From: Burkholderiaceae bacterium
GTDB lineage: Bacteria; Pseudomonadota; Gammaproteobacteria; Burkholderiales; Burkholderiaceae_C
DNA: 64,000 bases
NCBI GenBank assembly: GCA_017992055.1
Contig: JAGOPK010000022.1
Location: 1 to 64,000 of the forward strand
Direction: 5' to 3'
In this document: positions 27,876-35,680 of the stretch, one piece after another
Layout: each line of letters starts with the position of its first letter
Position numbering within the stretch: position 1 is the stretch's first letter
Position numbers and translations under genes: made by a program
The notes under the pieces: generated by a model
Told to the model about the DNA's origin: nothing
Seen by the model: only the letters and a program-made list of their open reading frames with translations
Databases searched by the model: none

Positions 27876-29162
27876 ATGAACGCCCCCGCCGCCCTGCTGC
27901 GCACGCTGAGCCTGCCCGATGCCGAGCACAGCTGCCCGCAGCGCCTGGGCTGGATGCAGGGCCAGCCGCCGCGGCCCGAGCGCCGGATCCGCTGGGACGA
28001 CGGCAGCGCCTATCTGTTTCCACAGCTGCGCTGGAGCTTCTGCCACCTCGACCGCCTGCTGCCCACCCAGGCCGTGCCACGTGGCGCGGGCCCGGCGACC
28101 GCGCTGCCGCTGGCGCCGCGCGGCGACCTCGACGACCTGGAATTCACCCCGGTCGCCAGCCGCGCGACGCGCCGCTTCGGCGAGGCCATCGCCCAGTCCT
28201 ACACCGACGGCATCCTGGTGCTGCACCGCGGCCGCATCGTGCACGAGCGCTACCTGGGCGGCCTGGCCCCCGACGGCCCGGCCGGCCGCCATGCGGCGAT
28301 GTCGGTGACCAAGAGCCTGGTCGGCACGCTGGGCCTGCTGGCCCTGCTGGACGGCACGCTGGACGCGCAGCGCCCGCTCACCCACTACCTGCCCGAGCTG
28401 GCCGGCAGCGGCTTTGCCGGCGCCACGGTGGACCAGCTGCTGGACATGAGCACGGCGCTGGACTATGCCGAGGACTACACCGACCCCGATGCCGGCATCT
28501 GGCGCCATGCCCAGGCCGGCGGCCTGCTGCCGCGGCCGGCCGGCTGGCAGGGGCCCGAGGGCTTCGATGCCTTTGTGCGCAGCGTCGGCCCGCTGGCCGG
28601 CGCCAGCCATGGCCACAGCTTCGGCTACCGCACCGTCAATGCCGACGCCCTGGCCCTGCTGCTGCGGCGCATCAGCGGCCAGGACCTGCCCAGCCTGATG
28701 TCGCAGCGGCTGTGGCAGCCGATGGGCGCCGAGGCCGATGCCTTCTTCAGCGTCGACGGCCAGGGCACGGCCTTTGGCGGCGGCGGCCTGGGCTGCACGC
28801 TGCGCGACCTGGCGCGCTTTGGCGAGCTGCTGCGCTGCGATGGCGCGGTCGGCCCCCGCCAGGTGCTGCCGGCGGCCCTGGTGGCGCGGCTGCGCGCCGG
28901 TGGCTGCCCCGAGACCTTTGCCCGCGCCCGCCAGCCGCTGCTGCGCGGCTGGACCTATCGCGCCATGTGGTGGGTCACGCACAACCCGCACGGCGCCTTC
29001 ATGGCCCGCGGCGTGCACGGCCAGACGCTGTACATCGACCCACTGGCCGAGATGGTCATCGCCCGCTTCGCCTCGCATCCGCTGCCGGCCAATGTGATGA
29101 CCGATCCGCTGCTGCTGCGCGCCTGGCATGCGCTGGGCCGGCATCTGCTGCTCAACGGCTGA
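27876..29162 (+). CDS. Serine hydrolase of the class C beta-lactamase / 6-aminohexanoate-dimer hydrolase family
   Basis: 428 residues. Penicillin-binding fold with nucleophile Ser143 in SVTKS (SxxK), a candidate Tyr251 in GYRTVNADAL (YxN-like element with Asn255), and a C-terminal HGQTLYIDP strand. The N-terminal segment (about 1-90) is characteristic of the NylB-like branch (LPDAEHSCPQRLGWMQG). No signal peptide, so cytoplasmic. Such enzymes hydrolyse amide oligomers or esters; the substrate is unknown. It lies 30 bases before the cupin gene, suggesting a short operon with the cupin and FAD oxidoreductase. Confidence 0.86.
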   Translation: MNAPAALLRTLSLPDAEHSCPQRLGWMQGQPPRPERRIRWDDGSAYLFPQLRWSFCHLDRLLPTQAVPRGAGPATALPLAPRGDLDDLEFTPVASRATRRFGEAIAQSYTDGILVLHRGRIVHERYLGGLAPDGPAGRHAAMSVTKSLVGTLGLLALLDGTLDAQRPLTHYLPELAGSGFAGATVDQLLDMSTALDYAEDYTDPDAGIWRHAQAGGLLPRPAGWQGPEGFDAFVRSVGPLAGASHGHSFGYRTVNADALALLLRRISGQDLPSLMSQRLWQPMGAEADAFFSVDGQGTAFGGGGLGCTLRDLARFGELLRCDGAVGPRQVLPAALVARLRAGGCPETFARARQPLLRGWTYRAMWWVTHNPHGAFMARGVHGQTLYIDPLAEMVIARFASHPLPANVMTDPLLLRAWHALGRHLLLNG

Positions 29163-29192
29163 GCCCGGCATCGGCTGCGGCACACTGCGGCC

Positions 29193-29687
29193 ATGACACC
29201 GCGTGCCCAAGAGCTGATCGACCAACTTGCCCTGCAGCCCCATCCCGAGGGCGGCTTCTATGCCGAGGTGCACCGCGCCGCGCACCCCGTGACCCCCGAC
29301 GACGGCCGTGGCCAGCGCGCGGCCCTGACCTCGATCTACTTCCTGCTGCCGGCCGGCGCCGTGAGCCGCTGGCATGTGGTGCGCTCGGACGAGGCCTGGA
29401 TCCACCTGGAGGGCGCGCCGATTGCGCTGCACCAGATCGACGGCCCGTCCTGCCGGGCCTGGACCACCCGCCTGGGCCCGGTGGGTGGGGCACTGCGCCC
29501 GCAGGCCACGGTGGCCGCCGGGCTGTGGCAGGCGGCGCAGACCGAAGGCGAATTCAGCCTCGCCGCCTGCCTGGTGGCCCCGGGCTTCGAGTTCAGCGAC
29601 TTCCGGCTGATGGACGCCGCGGCCGGCGATGCCGCGCTGGCCGGCTGGCTGCGGCACGAGCACCCGGCCCTGGCCGCGCTGATCTGA
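29193..29687 (+). CDS. Cupin (DUF985-type) protein
   Basis: 164 residues, RmlC-like cupin of the DUF985 family. It begins ELIDQLALQPHPEGGFYAEV, a family hallmark, followed by TSIYFLLPAGAVSRWHVVRSDEAWIHLEGAP and a C-terminal LVAPGFEFSDFRLMD. Related proteins may bind sugars or metal; no catalytic role is proven. It sits 30 bases after the serine hydrolase and 2 bases before the FAD oxidoreductase, so the three are probably co-transcribed. Confidence 0.88.
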   Translation: MTPRAQELIDQLALQPHPEGGFYAEVHRAAHPVTPDDGRGQRAALTSIYFLLPAGAVSRWHVVRSDEAWIHLEGAPIALHQIDGPSCRAWTTRLGPVGGALRPQATVAAGLWQAAQTEGEFSLAACLVAPGFEFSDFRLMDAAAGDAALAGWLRHEHPALAALI

Positions 29688-29689
29688 GC

Positions 29690-30901
29690 ATGCGCCCATT
29701 GCGCGTGGCCATCATCGGCGGCGGCGCCGTCGGCGCGGCCTGCGCGCTGTTCCTCAGGCGCCTGGGCGGCGATGCGGTGCAGGTGCAGGTCATCGAGCCC
29801 GATGCCGGCCTGCGCCTGGCCTCGTCGGCGCGCTCGGCAGCGTCGATCCGCCAGCAGTTCAGCAACGCCGTCAATGTGCAGATGTCGCGCTTTGGCTGGC
29901 AGGTGCTCAGTGATCCGGGCCCCTGGCTGGCGGTGGACGGCCAGGTGCCGGACCTGGGCCTGGTGCGCTCGGGCTATCTGTTCCTGGCCGGCAGTGCCGC
30001 CGGTGCGCAGACCCTGCGCAACAACCATGCGCTGCAGGCCGCCGCCGGCGCGACCGTCGACCTGCTGCCGCCGGCCGAGCTGGCCAGCGCCCTGCCCTGG
30101 CTGAGCTGCGGCGATGTGCAGCTGGCCAGCCTGGGCCGCTGCAGCGATCGGGCCGGCGAAGGCTGGTTCGACGGCGAGGCTTTTGCCCGCGCCCTGGGCC
30201 GGGCGGCACGCCACCACGGCGCCCGCTGGGTCGATGGCCGCGTGGCCGCCGCACAACGCCAGGGCGCCAGGCTGCAGGCCCTGCTGCTCGACGACGGCCG
30301 CCGCATCGAGGCCGATGCGGTGGTGCTGGCCGCCGGTGCCTGGTCGGGTGCCGTGGGCCGGCGCCTGGGGCTGGAGGTGCCGGTGGTGGCGCGGCACCGC
30401 ACGGTGTTTTCGCTGCGCTGTCCCACGCCCATCCCCGGCCCGACGCCGCTGGTGGTGGATGCCGGCGGCGTGTGGTGGCGCAGCGAAGGCGCGGGCTTCA
30501 TCGCCGGCTGGTCGCCCGGCGCGGGCGATGCCGACCCGGACGACGACACCGAGCGTCCGCAGCTCGACCAGCCGGCGCTGCAGCAGTTCGAGGAGCGCCT
30601 CTGGCCGGCCCTGGCGGCGCGCGTGCCGGCCTTCGAGGCGCTGCGCGTGGCCAGCGCCTGGGACGGCTGGTACGAGGTGCATCCGGCCGACCACAATGCG
30701 TTGATCGGCCCGCATCCGCACTGCGCCAACCTGCTGCTGGCCTGCGGCTTCTCGGGCCATGGCCTGCAGCATGCGCCGGCCGCCGGCCGTGGCATCGCCG
30801 AATGGCTGCTGCAAGGCCGCTGGGCCAGCCTGGACCTGTCGCAGCTGGGTGCCGAGCGCATCGCCAGCGGGCGGCGCTTCGTCGAGCAGGCGGTGATCTG
30901 A
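29690..30901 (+). CDS. FAD-dependent amino-acid/amine oxidoreductase (DAO family)
   Basis: 403 residues. N-terminal FAD Rossmann site VAIIGGGAVGAACALFLRR (about 6-24), then SSARSAASIRQQF, which resembles the FAD-contacting segment of sarcosine/glycine oxidase-like enzymes. The C-terminal FAD contact is NLLLACGFSGHGLQHAPAAGRGIAEWLL. WYEVHPADHNALIGP matches the FOXRED1/DAO branch. It likely oxidises an amine or D-amino acid; the substrate is unknown. Starts 2 bases after the cupin stop. It ends 6 bases before the convergent ribE. Confidence 0.87.
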   Translation: MRPLRVAIIGGGAVGAACALFLRRLGGDAVQVQVIEPDAGLRLASSARSAASIRQQFSNAVNVQMSRFGWQVLSDPGPWLAVDGQVPDLGLVRSGYLFLAGSAAGAQTLRNNHALQAAAGATVDLLPPAELASALPWLSCGDVQLASLGRCSDRAGEGWFDGEAFARALGRAARHHGARWVDGRVAAAQRQGARLQALLLDDGRRIEADAVVLAAGAWSGAVGRRLGLEVPVVARHRTVFSLRCPTPIPGPTPLVVDAGGVWWRSEGAGFIAGWSPGAGDADPDDDTERPQLDQPALQQFEERLWPALAARVPAFEALRVASAWDGWYEVHPADHNALIGPHPHCANLLLACGFSGHGLQHAPAAGRGIAEWLLQGRWASLDLSQLGAERIASGRRFVEQAVI

Positions 30902-30907
30902 GCGGCT

Positions 30908-31630
30908 TCAGCGCGGCGGCAGCACCACCGCCGCGCCCAGGTCGTCCAGGCTGCGGCCCTGCTGGGCCAGCACGGCCTGCAGCGCCGGCAGCAGCGGGCC
31001 CAGGCGCTCGTCCAGCGCATCGCGCACGGTATCGACCACCACCTGGGTGGCGCGGTCGATCTCCAGGTTCAGCGCCGCGCCTTCGGCCTTGTCGCCGAAG
31101 GTGGTCATGCGCAGCGTCTCGGGGATCAGCCAGACCTCGAACCAGCCCTCGCGCCGGTCGACCTCCGCCATGGTCAGGCTGGCACCGTTGACGGCGATGT
31201 AGCCCTTGGCGAACACATAGCGCCGGTGCGCCTCGGGCACGGCGATGCGCAGCACATGGTTGTTCTCGGGCCGGCGGATCTGCAGCAGCGTGCCCAGGCA
31301 GTCCACATGGCCCGACAGCACATGGCCGCCGACCTCGGCACCCTCCCGGGCCGCGCGCTCCACATTGACGCGGCTGCCCTCGACCAGGCCGCCCAGCGTG
31401 GTCAGCGCCAGGCTTTGCTGCATGACGTCGAACTCGGCCGCCTCGCCCAGGCCCTCGGACGGCTGCAGCACCCGCGTCACGGTCAGGCACACGCCGTCGG
31501 TGGAGACGCTGGCGCCCACGGCCAGGCCCTCGCTGAAGCCGTCGGGAAAGCGCAGCGTGAAGCTGCGCAGGCCGGGCTTGTCGATGATGCGGGCGACGCT
31601 GGCGATGGCTTGGACGATGCCGGTGAACAT
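30908..31630 (-). CDS. ribE: Riboflavin synthase alpha chain
   Basis: 240 residues. It dismutates two 6,7-dimethyl-8-ribityllumazines to riboflavin. Two lumazine-binding repeats are visible: MFTGIVQAIASV...TDGVCLTV at the N-terminus and GGHVLSGHVDCLGTLL...VNGASLTMAEV in the second half. The last 30 residues (from about RLGPLLPALQAVLAQQGRSL) exceed the usual 200-220-residue length and may be a helical extension. No FMN riboswitch: only 49 bases separate it from the next gene upstream. It is isolated from other rib genes. Confidence 0.93.
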   Translation of the reverse strand: MFTGIVQAIASVARIIDKPGLRSFTLRFPDGFSEGLAVGASVSTDGVCLTVTRVLQPSEGLGEAAEFDVMQQSLALTTLGGLVEGSRVNVERAAREGAEVGGHVLSGHVDCLGTLLQIRRPENNHVLRIAVPEAHRRYVFAKGYIAVNGASLTMAEVDRREGWFEVWLIPETLRMTTFGDKAEGAALNLEIDRATQVVVDTVRDALDERLGPLLPALQAVLAQQGRSLDDLGAAVVLPPR

Positions 31631-31679
31631 GGCGTGAGACGGGTCGGGGGCTGCGGACGCCGGGCAGCTTAGCAGGCCC

Positions 31680-32069
31680 TCAGCTGCCGGCGAGGCGGCC
31701 CACGCTCTCGGCCACGCCCTTGGCCGCCGACTGCACCGCCGCAGCCACCAGCAGCACGATGGCCAGCACCAGCAGCGTGGTGCGCACCCCGTCGATGCGC
31801 TGCTGCTCGACCGAGGCGATGTCCTGTGCCGCCACCTGCACCGGCTGGTTGCTGCCGGCCTCGGTGCCGGCCAGCCGGTCGGTGTCGATGCGGGTCAGGG
31901 TCAGGCGCTTGGTCTCGCCCGACTTCAGCTTCAGGTCGACGGTGTCGGACAGCTTCAGCGGCAGCTGCTGCAGGCCCTCGGGCGGCGGCGTCAGCTGGGC
32001 CACCGTGGTGCAGCCCAGCATGGCACAGCAGCTGGCGAGCACCACGGCCCGAGAGAAGATGGCATGCAT
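31680..32069 (-). CDS. Predicted lipoprotein with C-terminal membrane segment
   Basis: 129 residues from the start used here. MHAIFSRAVVLASCCAMLGC is a lipoprotein signal with the likely modified Cys at 20. A soluble beta-rich part (about 25-95: LKLSDTVDLKLKSGETKRLTLTRIDTDRLAG, QVAAQDIASVEQQRIDG) follows, then one transmembrane helix (TLLVLAIVLLVAAAVQS). The frame stays open upstream to 32147 through a (Met-Pro)8 stretch made by a hexanucleotide repeat, so the true start could be any of about eleven in-frame ATGs; none has a clear ribosome-binding site. Family unknown. Confidence 0.65.
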   Translation of the reverse strand: MHAIFSRAVVLASCCAMLGCTTVAQLTPPPEGLQQLPLKLSDTVDLKLKSGETKRLTLTRIDTDRLAGTEAGSNQPVQVAAQDIASVEQQRIDGVRTTLLVLAIVLLVAAAVQSAAKGVAESVGRLAGS

Positions 32070-32072
32070 GGT

Positions 32073-32125
32073 CATCGGCATCGGCATCGGCATCGGCATC
32101 GGCATCGGCATCGGCATCGGCATCG
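32073..32125. repeat. Hexanucleotide tandem repeat (CATCGG)8 at a start region
   Basis: Eight perfect copies of CATCGG (32073-32120) and a partial ninth. On the minus strand each copy reads ATGCCG, giving a start codon every six bases, all in frame with the lipoprotein. Slippage would keep the frame but change the number of start codons and the N-terminal length. Confidence 0.85.
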
Positions 32126-32213
32126 AATGCAGTGAAAAACCTATCATGCCATGTGCGCGTGCCGCCCCCGACCGGAGCGCAGCACCGGCCGGATCAGCGC
32201 GGATCGCGCCACA

Positions 32214-32750
32214 TCAGCGGCGACCGATGGCCGAGGTCATGCGCCGGGCGATGACGCGGTGCGCCGGCTTCACCGGCAGCATGTACAGCCGGCCCAGCCA
32301 GTTCTTCACATGGACCACGGTGGTCACGGTGATGGTCACCTGCGACGCATCGGCGGCCTCGGCGCGGCGGTGCACCGACAGCACCACGTCCAGGTGCTTG
32401 TCGCTGTCGCCCAGCAGGGCCTCGTCCGCGCCGTTCTCGATCAGCGTGAAGATGCCCACGCGCTCGCCGGGCCGGTAGCTGGCCGCCGGCCGGTCGGCGG
32501 CGATCTGCGACAGGCCGCCCAGGTTCTTCAGCCCCACCAGGCCGACCAGGCGGTTGCGCAACGCCATCGCCGCCTCGATCCAGCCCGGCGTGCTGCGGGC
32601 CACGCGCAGAAACTGGCCCAGCGCATCCAGCTCGGGCCGGGCCGCGGGCATGGCCCAGGCATCGTGGAAATGGGCGCCGGCCAGCCGGCGCTCGATGCGG
32701 CTGCCCCGCGGGGCCGGCACCGGCTGGGCCTGGGGGACGGAGGTGGGCAT
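32214..32750 (-). CDS. DUF2867 family protein
   Basis: 178 residues matching the DUF2867 pattern: AGAHFHDAWAMPAARPELDALGQFL near the N-terminus, the central ALRNRLVGLVGLKNLGGL, and the C-terminal VHVKNWLGRLYMLPVKPAHRVIARRMTSAI. Family members are small cytoplasmic or membrane-associated proteins of unknown function, often fused to or near SDR oxidoreductases. No signal peptide. The start at 32750 removes an unconserved upstream stretch. Transcribed alone. Confidence 0.82.
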   Translation of the reverse strand: MPTSVPQAQPVPAPRGSRIERRLAGAHFHDAWAMPAARPELDALGQFLRVARSTPGWIEAAMALRNRLVGLVGLKNLGGLSQIAADRPAASYRPGERVGIFTLIENGADEALLGDSDKHLDVVLSVHRRAEAADASQVTITVTTVVHVKNWLGRLYMLPVKPAHRVIARRMTSAIGRR

Positions 32751-32898
32751 GGCGCAGAACGGCGTCGCGGCGACACATGGCGGAGGGTGGCAGCCATGGT
32801 AAGCGACGCCCGGCCGCGTCGCCTGGGTGATGCCGGCGCTGCGGCCGGGCTGGAACAATGCCGGCGCGGCCATCCCGGCCGCCGCTGCGAGGCCTGCG

Positions 32899-33693
32899 AT
32901 GAACCCTGACGAAGCCGTGCACTGGAGCACCTGCGGCCCGGTGGCCACCATCACGCTGGACCGGCCGGCGCAGCGCAATGCGGTAGACCGGCCCACGGCC
33001 GAGGCGCTGCGCGCAGCCTTCGAGCGCTTCGAGGCCGATGCCTCGCTGCGCGTGGCCGTGCTCAGCGGCGCCGGCGGCCAGTTCTGCGCCGGCGCCGACC
33101 TGAAGGCGATTGCCGATCCGGCGCGGCGCAACCAGGTCACGGCCGATGGCTCGGGCCCCGGCCCGATGGGGCCGACGCGCATGGACTTCAGCAAGCCGGT
33201 GATCGCCGCCATCGAGGGCCATGCGGTGGCGGGCGGCCTGGAGCTGGCGCTGATGTGCGATCTGCGCGTGGCCGCACGCTCGGCGGTGTTCGGCGTGTTC
33301 TGCCGGCGCTGGGGCGTGCCGCTGATCGACGGTGGCACGGTGCGCCTGCCGCGCATCGTCGGCCAGGGCCGGGCGCTGGACCTGATCCTCACCGGCCGCG
33401 CCGTCGCTGCCGACGAGGCCCTGGCCATGGGCCTGGCCAACCGCGTGGTCGACGACGGCTGCGCACTGGCCGAGGCCCAGGCGCTGGCGGCGCAGCTGGC
33501 GGCCTTTCCGCCGCGCTGCCTGCTGGCCGACCGGGCCAGCGCCATCAGCCAGTGGGACTGGGACCTGGCCACCGCCCTGCAGCGCGAAGGCGCGGCCGGC
33601 CAGGCCATCGTGCAGGCCGAGGCCGTGGCCGGCGCGGCGCGTTTTGCCGCCGGTGCCGGCCGCCACGGGGCGGCGGACGACAGCGCGGCTTGA
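32899..33693 (+). CDS. Enoyl-CoA hydratase/isomerase-family protein
   Basis: 264 residues. Crotonase motifs are complete in the oxyanion region (LSGAGGQFCAGADLKAI) and in IEGHAVAGGLELALMCDLRVAA. After it comes FCRRWGVPLIDGGTVRLPRIVGQGRAL, a variant found in a common proteobacterial crotonase subgroup where the second catalytic Glu of rat-type hydratase is not at the usual place. Likely acts on a CoA thioester; exact reaction unknown. It follows 148 bases after the divergent DUF2867 gene. A second crotonase lies at 27 kb; they are not close copies. Confidence 0.88.
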   Translation: MNPDEAVHWSTCGPVATITLDRPAQRNAVDRPTAEALRAAFERFEADASLRVAVLSGAGGQFCAGADLKAIADPARRNQVTADGSGPGPMGPTRMDFSKPVIAAIEGHAVAGGLELALMCDLRVAARSAVFGVFCRRWGVPLIDGGTVRLPRIVGQGRALDLILTGRAVAADEALAMGLANRVVDDGCALAEAQALAAQLAAFPPRCLLADRASAISQWDWDLATALQREGAAGQAIVQAEAVAGAARFAAGAGRHGAADDSAA

Positions 33694-33789
33694 CCTGGAT
33701 CGCCCGCCGGCGCTTGGCAGCGCCGCCGCGGCTTGGCACAGTCTGGCCACGCATCCCGAACATCGCGATCAGGATCAGGAGGCCCAGGC

Positions 33790-34299
33790 ATGACCAACTT
33801 CGTGCTGGTCGACGCACCCAACTTCGTGCTGGTGGCAGCGCAGACCGACGTGCGCCAGCGCTGCGCCGACGAATGCCCCGACTATCTGAACCCGCAGCTG
33901 GGCGCGCTGCTGCGCCGCCTGGGCGTGTGCGCGCGGTCGGCGGCGCCGGACGAGGCCCTGGAGCTGGATGAGGCCGGCCGCGCCGCGCTGCGCCGGCTGC
34001 TGCGCCACTATGGCTTCGAGCTGCCGCCGCTGACCGTGGCCGAGCTGCTGGGCCTGCTGGACTATTGCGACCACCTGGAAGCGCTGAGCGGCGCGGCCCT
34101 GCTGGCCGAGCACCAGCGTGCGCTGTGGCTGCGCCTGGCGCAAAGCCTGCCGGCGCCCAGCCACAGCACGCTGGCCCATGCCGCCGGCCTGTATGCCCGC
34201 GGCGAGCTGCAGGCGCTGCGCGCCCTGCACCGCGCGCAGAACACGCTGACCGAGCTGGGACGGCGCTACCGGCGGCTGGACGACGGACTCACCAGCTGA
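33790..34299 (+). CDS. Hypothetical helical protein
   Basis: 169 residues, no recognised family. AGGAGG lies seven bases before the start, a strong signal that it is real. The N-terminus holds an exact eight-codon duplication (NFVLVDAP-NFVLVAAQ). The rest is Leu/Ala/Arg-rich helix (LGALLRRLGVCARSA, LRRLLRHYGFELPPLTVAELLGLLDY, LRALHRAQNTLTELGRRYRRL). No membrane segment or signal peptide. The last 11 bases overlap the convergent amt gene. Confidence 0.7.
   Translation: MTNFVLVDAPNFVLVAAQTDVRQRCADECPDYLNPQLGALLRRLGVCARSAAPDEALELDEAGRAALRRLLRHYGFELPPLTVAELLGLLDYCDHLEALSGAALLAEHQRALWLRLAQSLPAPSHSTLAHAAGLYARGELQALRALHRAQNTLTELGRRYRRLDDGLTS
33794..33833 (+). repeat. 16-bp direct repeat inside the hypothetical gene
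   Basis: CCAACTTCGTGCTGGT occurs at 33794-33809 and again at 33818-33833, period 24 bases. It is in frame and duplicates the peptide NFVLV. Confidence 0.8.
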
Positions 34300-35491
34300 C
34301 CTCGCGGTCGGGCGTGGCGCCGATCTTGTGGATGGACAGGTCGGCGCCCTCGTACTCCTCCTCGGCCGACAGGCGCAGGCCGGTCAGCAACTTCAGCACG
34401 CCATACACCAGCAGGCCGCCGCCAAAGGCCCAGGCCACGCCCAGCAGGGTGCCGATCAGCTGCGCCGCCGGCGCCACGCCGCCCAGGCCGCCGAGCGCCG
34501 GCAGTCCGAAGAGGCCGCAGGCCAGGCCGCCCCAGGCACCACACAGGCCGTGCAGCGGCCACACGCCCAGCACGTCGTCGATCTTCCAGCGGTTCTGCGT
34601 CAGCGTGAACAGGCTCACAAAGATGGCGCCGGCCACGCCGCCCACCACCAGGGCGCCGGCCGGGTGCATCACGTCCGAGCCGGCACACACCGCCACCAGG
34701 CCGGCCAGCGGGCCGTTGTAGGCAAAGCCGGGGTCGTTCCTGCCCATCCACACCGCCACCAGGGTGCCGCCGACCATGGCCATCAGCGAGTTCACCGCCA
34801 CCAGGCCGCTGATCTTGTCCACCGTCTGCGCGCTCATCACATTGAAGCCGAACCAGCCCACGGCCAGGATCCAGGCGCCCAGCGCCAGGAACGGGATCGA
34901 CGACGGCGGATGGGCGCTGATCGCCCCATCCTTGCGGTAGCGGTTGCTGCGCGCGCCCAGCATCAGCACCGCGGCCAGGGCGATCCAGCCGCCCACCGCA
35001 TGCACCACCACGCTGCCGGCGAAGTCGTGGAACTCGGCGCCGGTGGCGGCCTTGATCCAGGCCTGCAGGCCCAGGCGCTGGTTCCAGACCACGCCCTCGA
35101 ACAGCGGATAGACCAGGCCCACCAGCACCGCGGTGGCCATCAGCTGCGGGCCGAAGCGCGCCCGCTCGGCGATGCCGCCCGAGACGATGGCCGGGATGGC
35201 CGCGGCAAAGGTCAGCAGGAAGAAGAACTTGACCAGCTCGTAGCCGTTCTTGGCCGCCAGCTGCTCGGCGCCGACGAAGAAGCTGGTGCCATAGGCCACC
35301 GTGTAGCCGACGAAGAAATACACCACCGTCGACACCGCGAAGTCGACCAGGATCTTGACCAGGGCATTGACCTGGTTCTTCTTGCGCACCGTGCCCAGCT
35401 CCAGAAAGGCAAAGCCCGCATGCATGGCCAGCACCATGATGGCGCCCAGCAGGATGAACAAGGCATTGCTGCCCTGCTGCAACGATTCCAT
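34289..35491 (-). CDS. amt: Ammonium transporter (Amt family)
   Basis: 400 residues, eleven transmembrane helices, no cleaved signal peptide. It conducts NH4+/NH3 across the inner membrane under nitrogen limitation. Family signatures are visible: FVGYTVAYGTSFF, PAIVSGGIAERARF, FAGSVVVHAVGGWIAL with the pore histidine, and HPAGALVVGGVAGAIFV, GLCGAWGGLACGLF with the second pore-region histidine (WPLHGLCGAWG). The C-terminal DLSIHKIGATPDREVSW is the tail that contacts PII proteins. The start MESLQQGSNALFILLG follows GGAG by nine bases. No glnK precedes it. A sigma-54-type promoter and paired inverted repeats lie upstream. Confidence 0.95.
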   Translation of the reverse strand: MESLQQGSNALFILLGAIMVLAMHAGFAFLELGTVRKKNQVNALVKILVDFAVSTVVYFFVGYTVAYGTSFFVGAEQLAAKNGYELVKFFFLLTFAAAIPAIVSGGIAERARFGPQLMATAVLVGLVYPLFEGVVWNQRLGLQAWIKAATGAEFHDFAGSVVVHAVGGWIALAAVLMLGARSNRYRKDGAISAHPPSSIPFLALGAWILAVGWFGFNVMSAQTVDKISGLVAVNSLMAMVGGTLVAVWMGRNDPGFAYNGPLAGLVAVCAGSDVMHPAGALVVGGVAGAIFVSLFTLTQNRWKIDDVLGVWPLHGLCGAWGGLACGLFGLPALGGLGGVAPAAQLIGTLLGVAWAFGGGLLVYGVLKLLTGLRLSAEEEYEGADLSIHKIGATPDREVSW

Positions 35492-35565
35492 GGAACAAGT
35501 CTCCTCGGTCGGTGGTGGAACGGCGCCGCAACTCGGTGCGTTTCGCCGCGCATGCACCACAAGCA

Positions 35566-35581
35566 AGCAAGCCGCATGCCT
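35566..35581 (-). promoter_or_regulatory. Candidate sigma-54 promoter of amt
   Basis: On the minus strand AGGCATGCGGCTTGCT fits the -24/-12 consensus (TGGCACG-N4-TTGCW) at ten of twelve defined positions, with the invariant GG and GC spaced exactly ten bases. Predicted transcription start is near 35555, about 64 bases before the amt ATG. Confidence 0.65.
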
Positions 35582-35612
35582 GACGATGGTGCGCATGGCA
35601 CCATCGTCAGGC
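35578..35612. promoter_or_regulatory. Long inverted repeat upstream of amt (regulator site 1)
   Basis: Perfect 15-bp arms GCCTGACGATGGTGC / GCACCATCGTCAGGC around the loop GCATG. Its centre, TGGTGCGCATGGCACCA (35587-35603), recurs in site 2 at 35653. It overlaps the -24 side of the sigma-54 element. Probably a protein-binding site rather than a terminator, as no T-run follows on either strand. Confidence 0.6.
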
Positions 35613-35652
35613 GCACTGTTGTGGGGCTTGCCGGACCGGAGATCGAATTCCG

Positions 35653-35669
35653 TGGTGCGCGATGCACCA
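35653..35669. promoter_or_regulatory. Second inverted repeat upstream of amt (regulator site 2)
   Basis: TGGTGCGCGATGCACCA, a 17-bp inverted repeat sharing arms and inner GC with site 1; the centres are 66 bp apart, close to a whole number of helix turns. GGTGC/GCACC half-sites are those of NtrC, but here they are in the opposite order to the enteric consensus GCACC-N5-GGTGC, so the binding protein is uncertain. Confidence 0.55.
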
Positions 35670-35680
35670 CTCTGGATTCT

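Noticed and set aside
31631-31679. FMN riboswitch before riboflavin synthase
   Set aside because: Only 49 bases lie between ribE and the next gene and none of the RFN consensus segments is present.
35578-35612. The amt upstream inverted repeat as a transcription terminator for the glycerophosphodiesterase gene
   Set aside because: It lies downstream of that gene's stop, but there is no T-run, and its core recurs at 35653 as a separate dyad, which fits a protein-binding site better.
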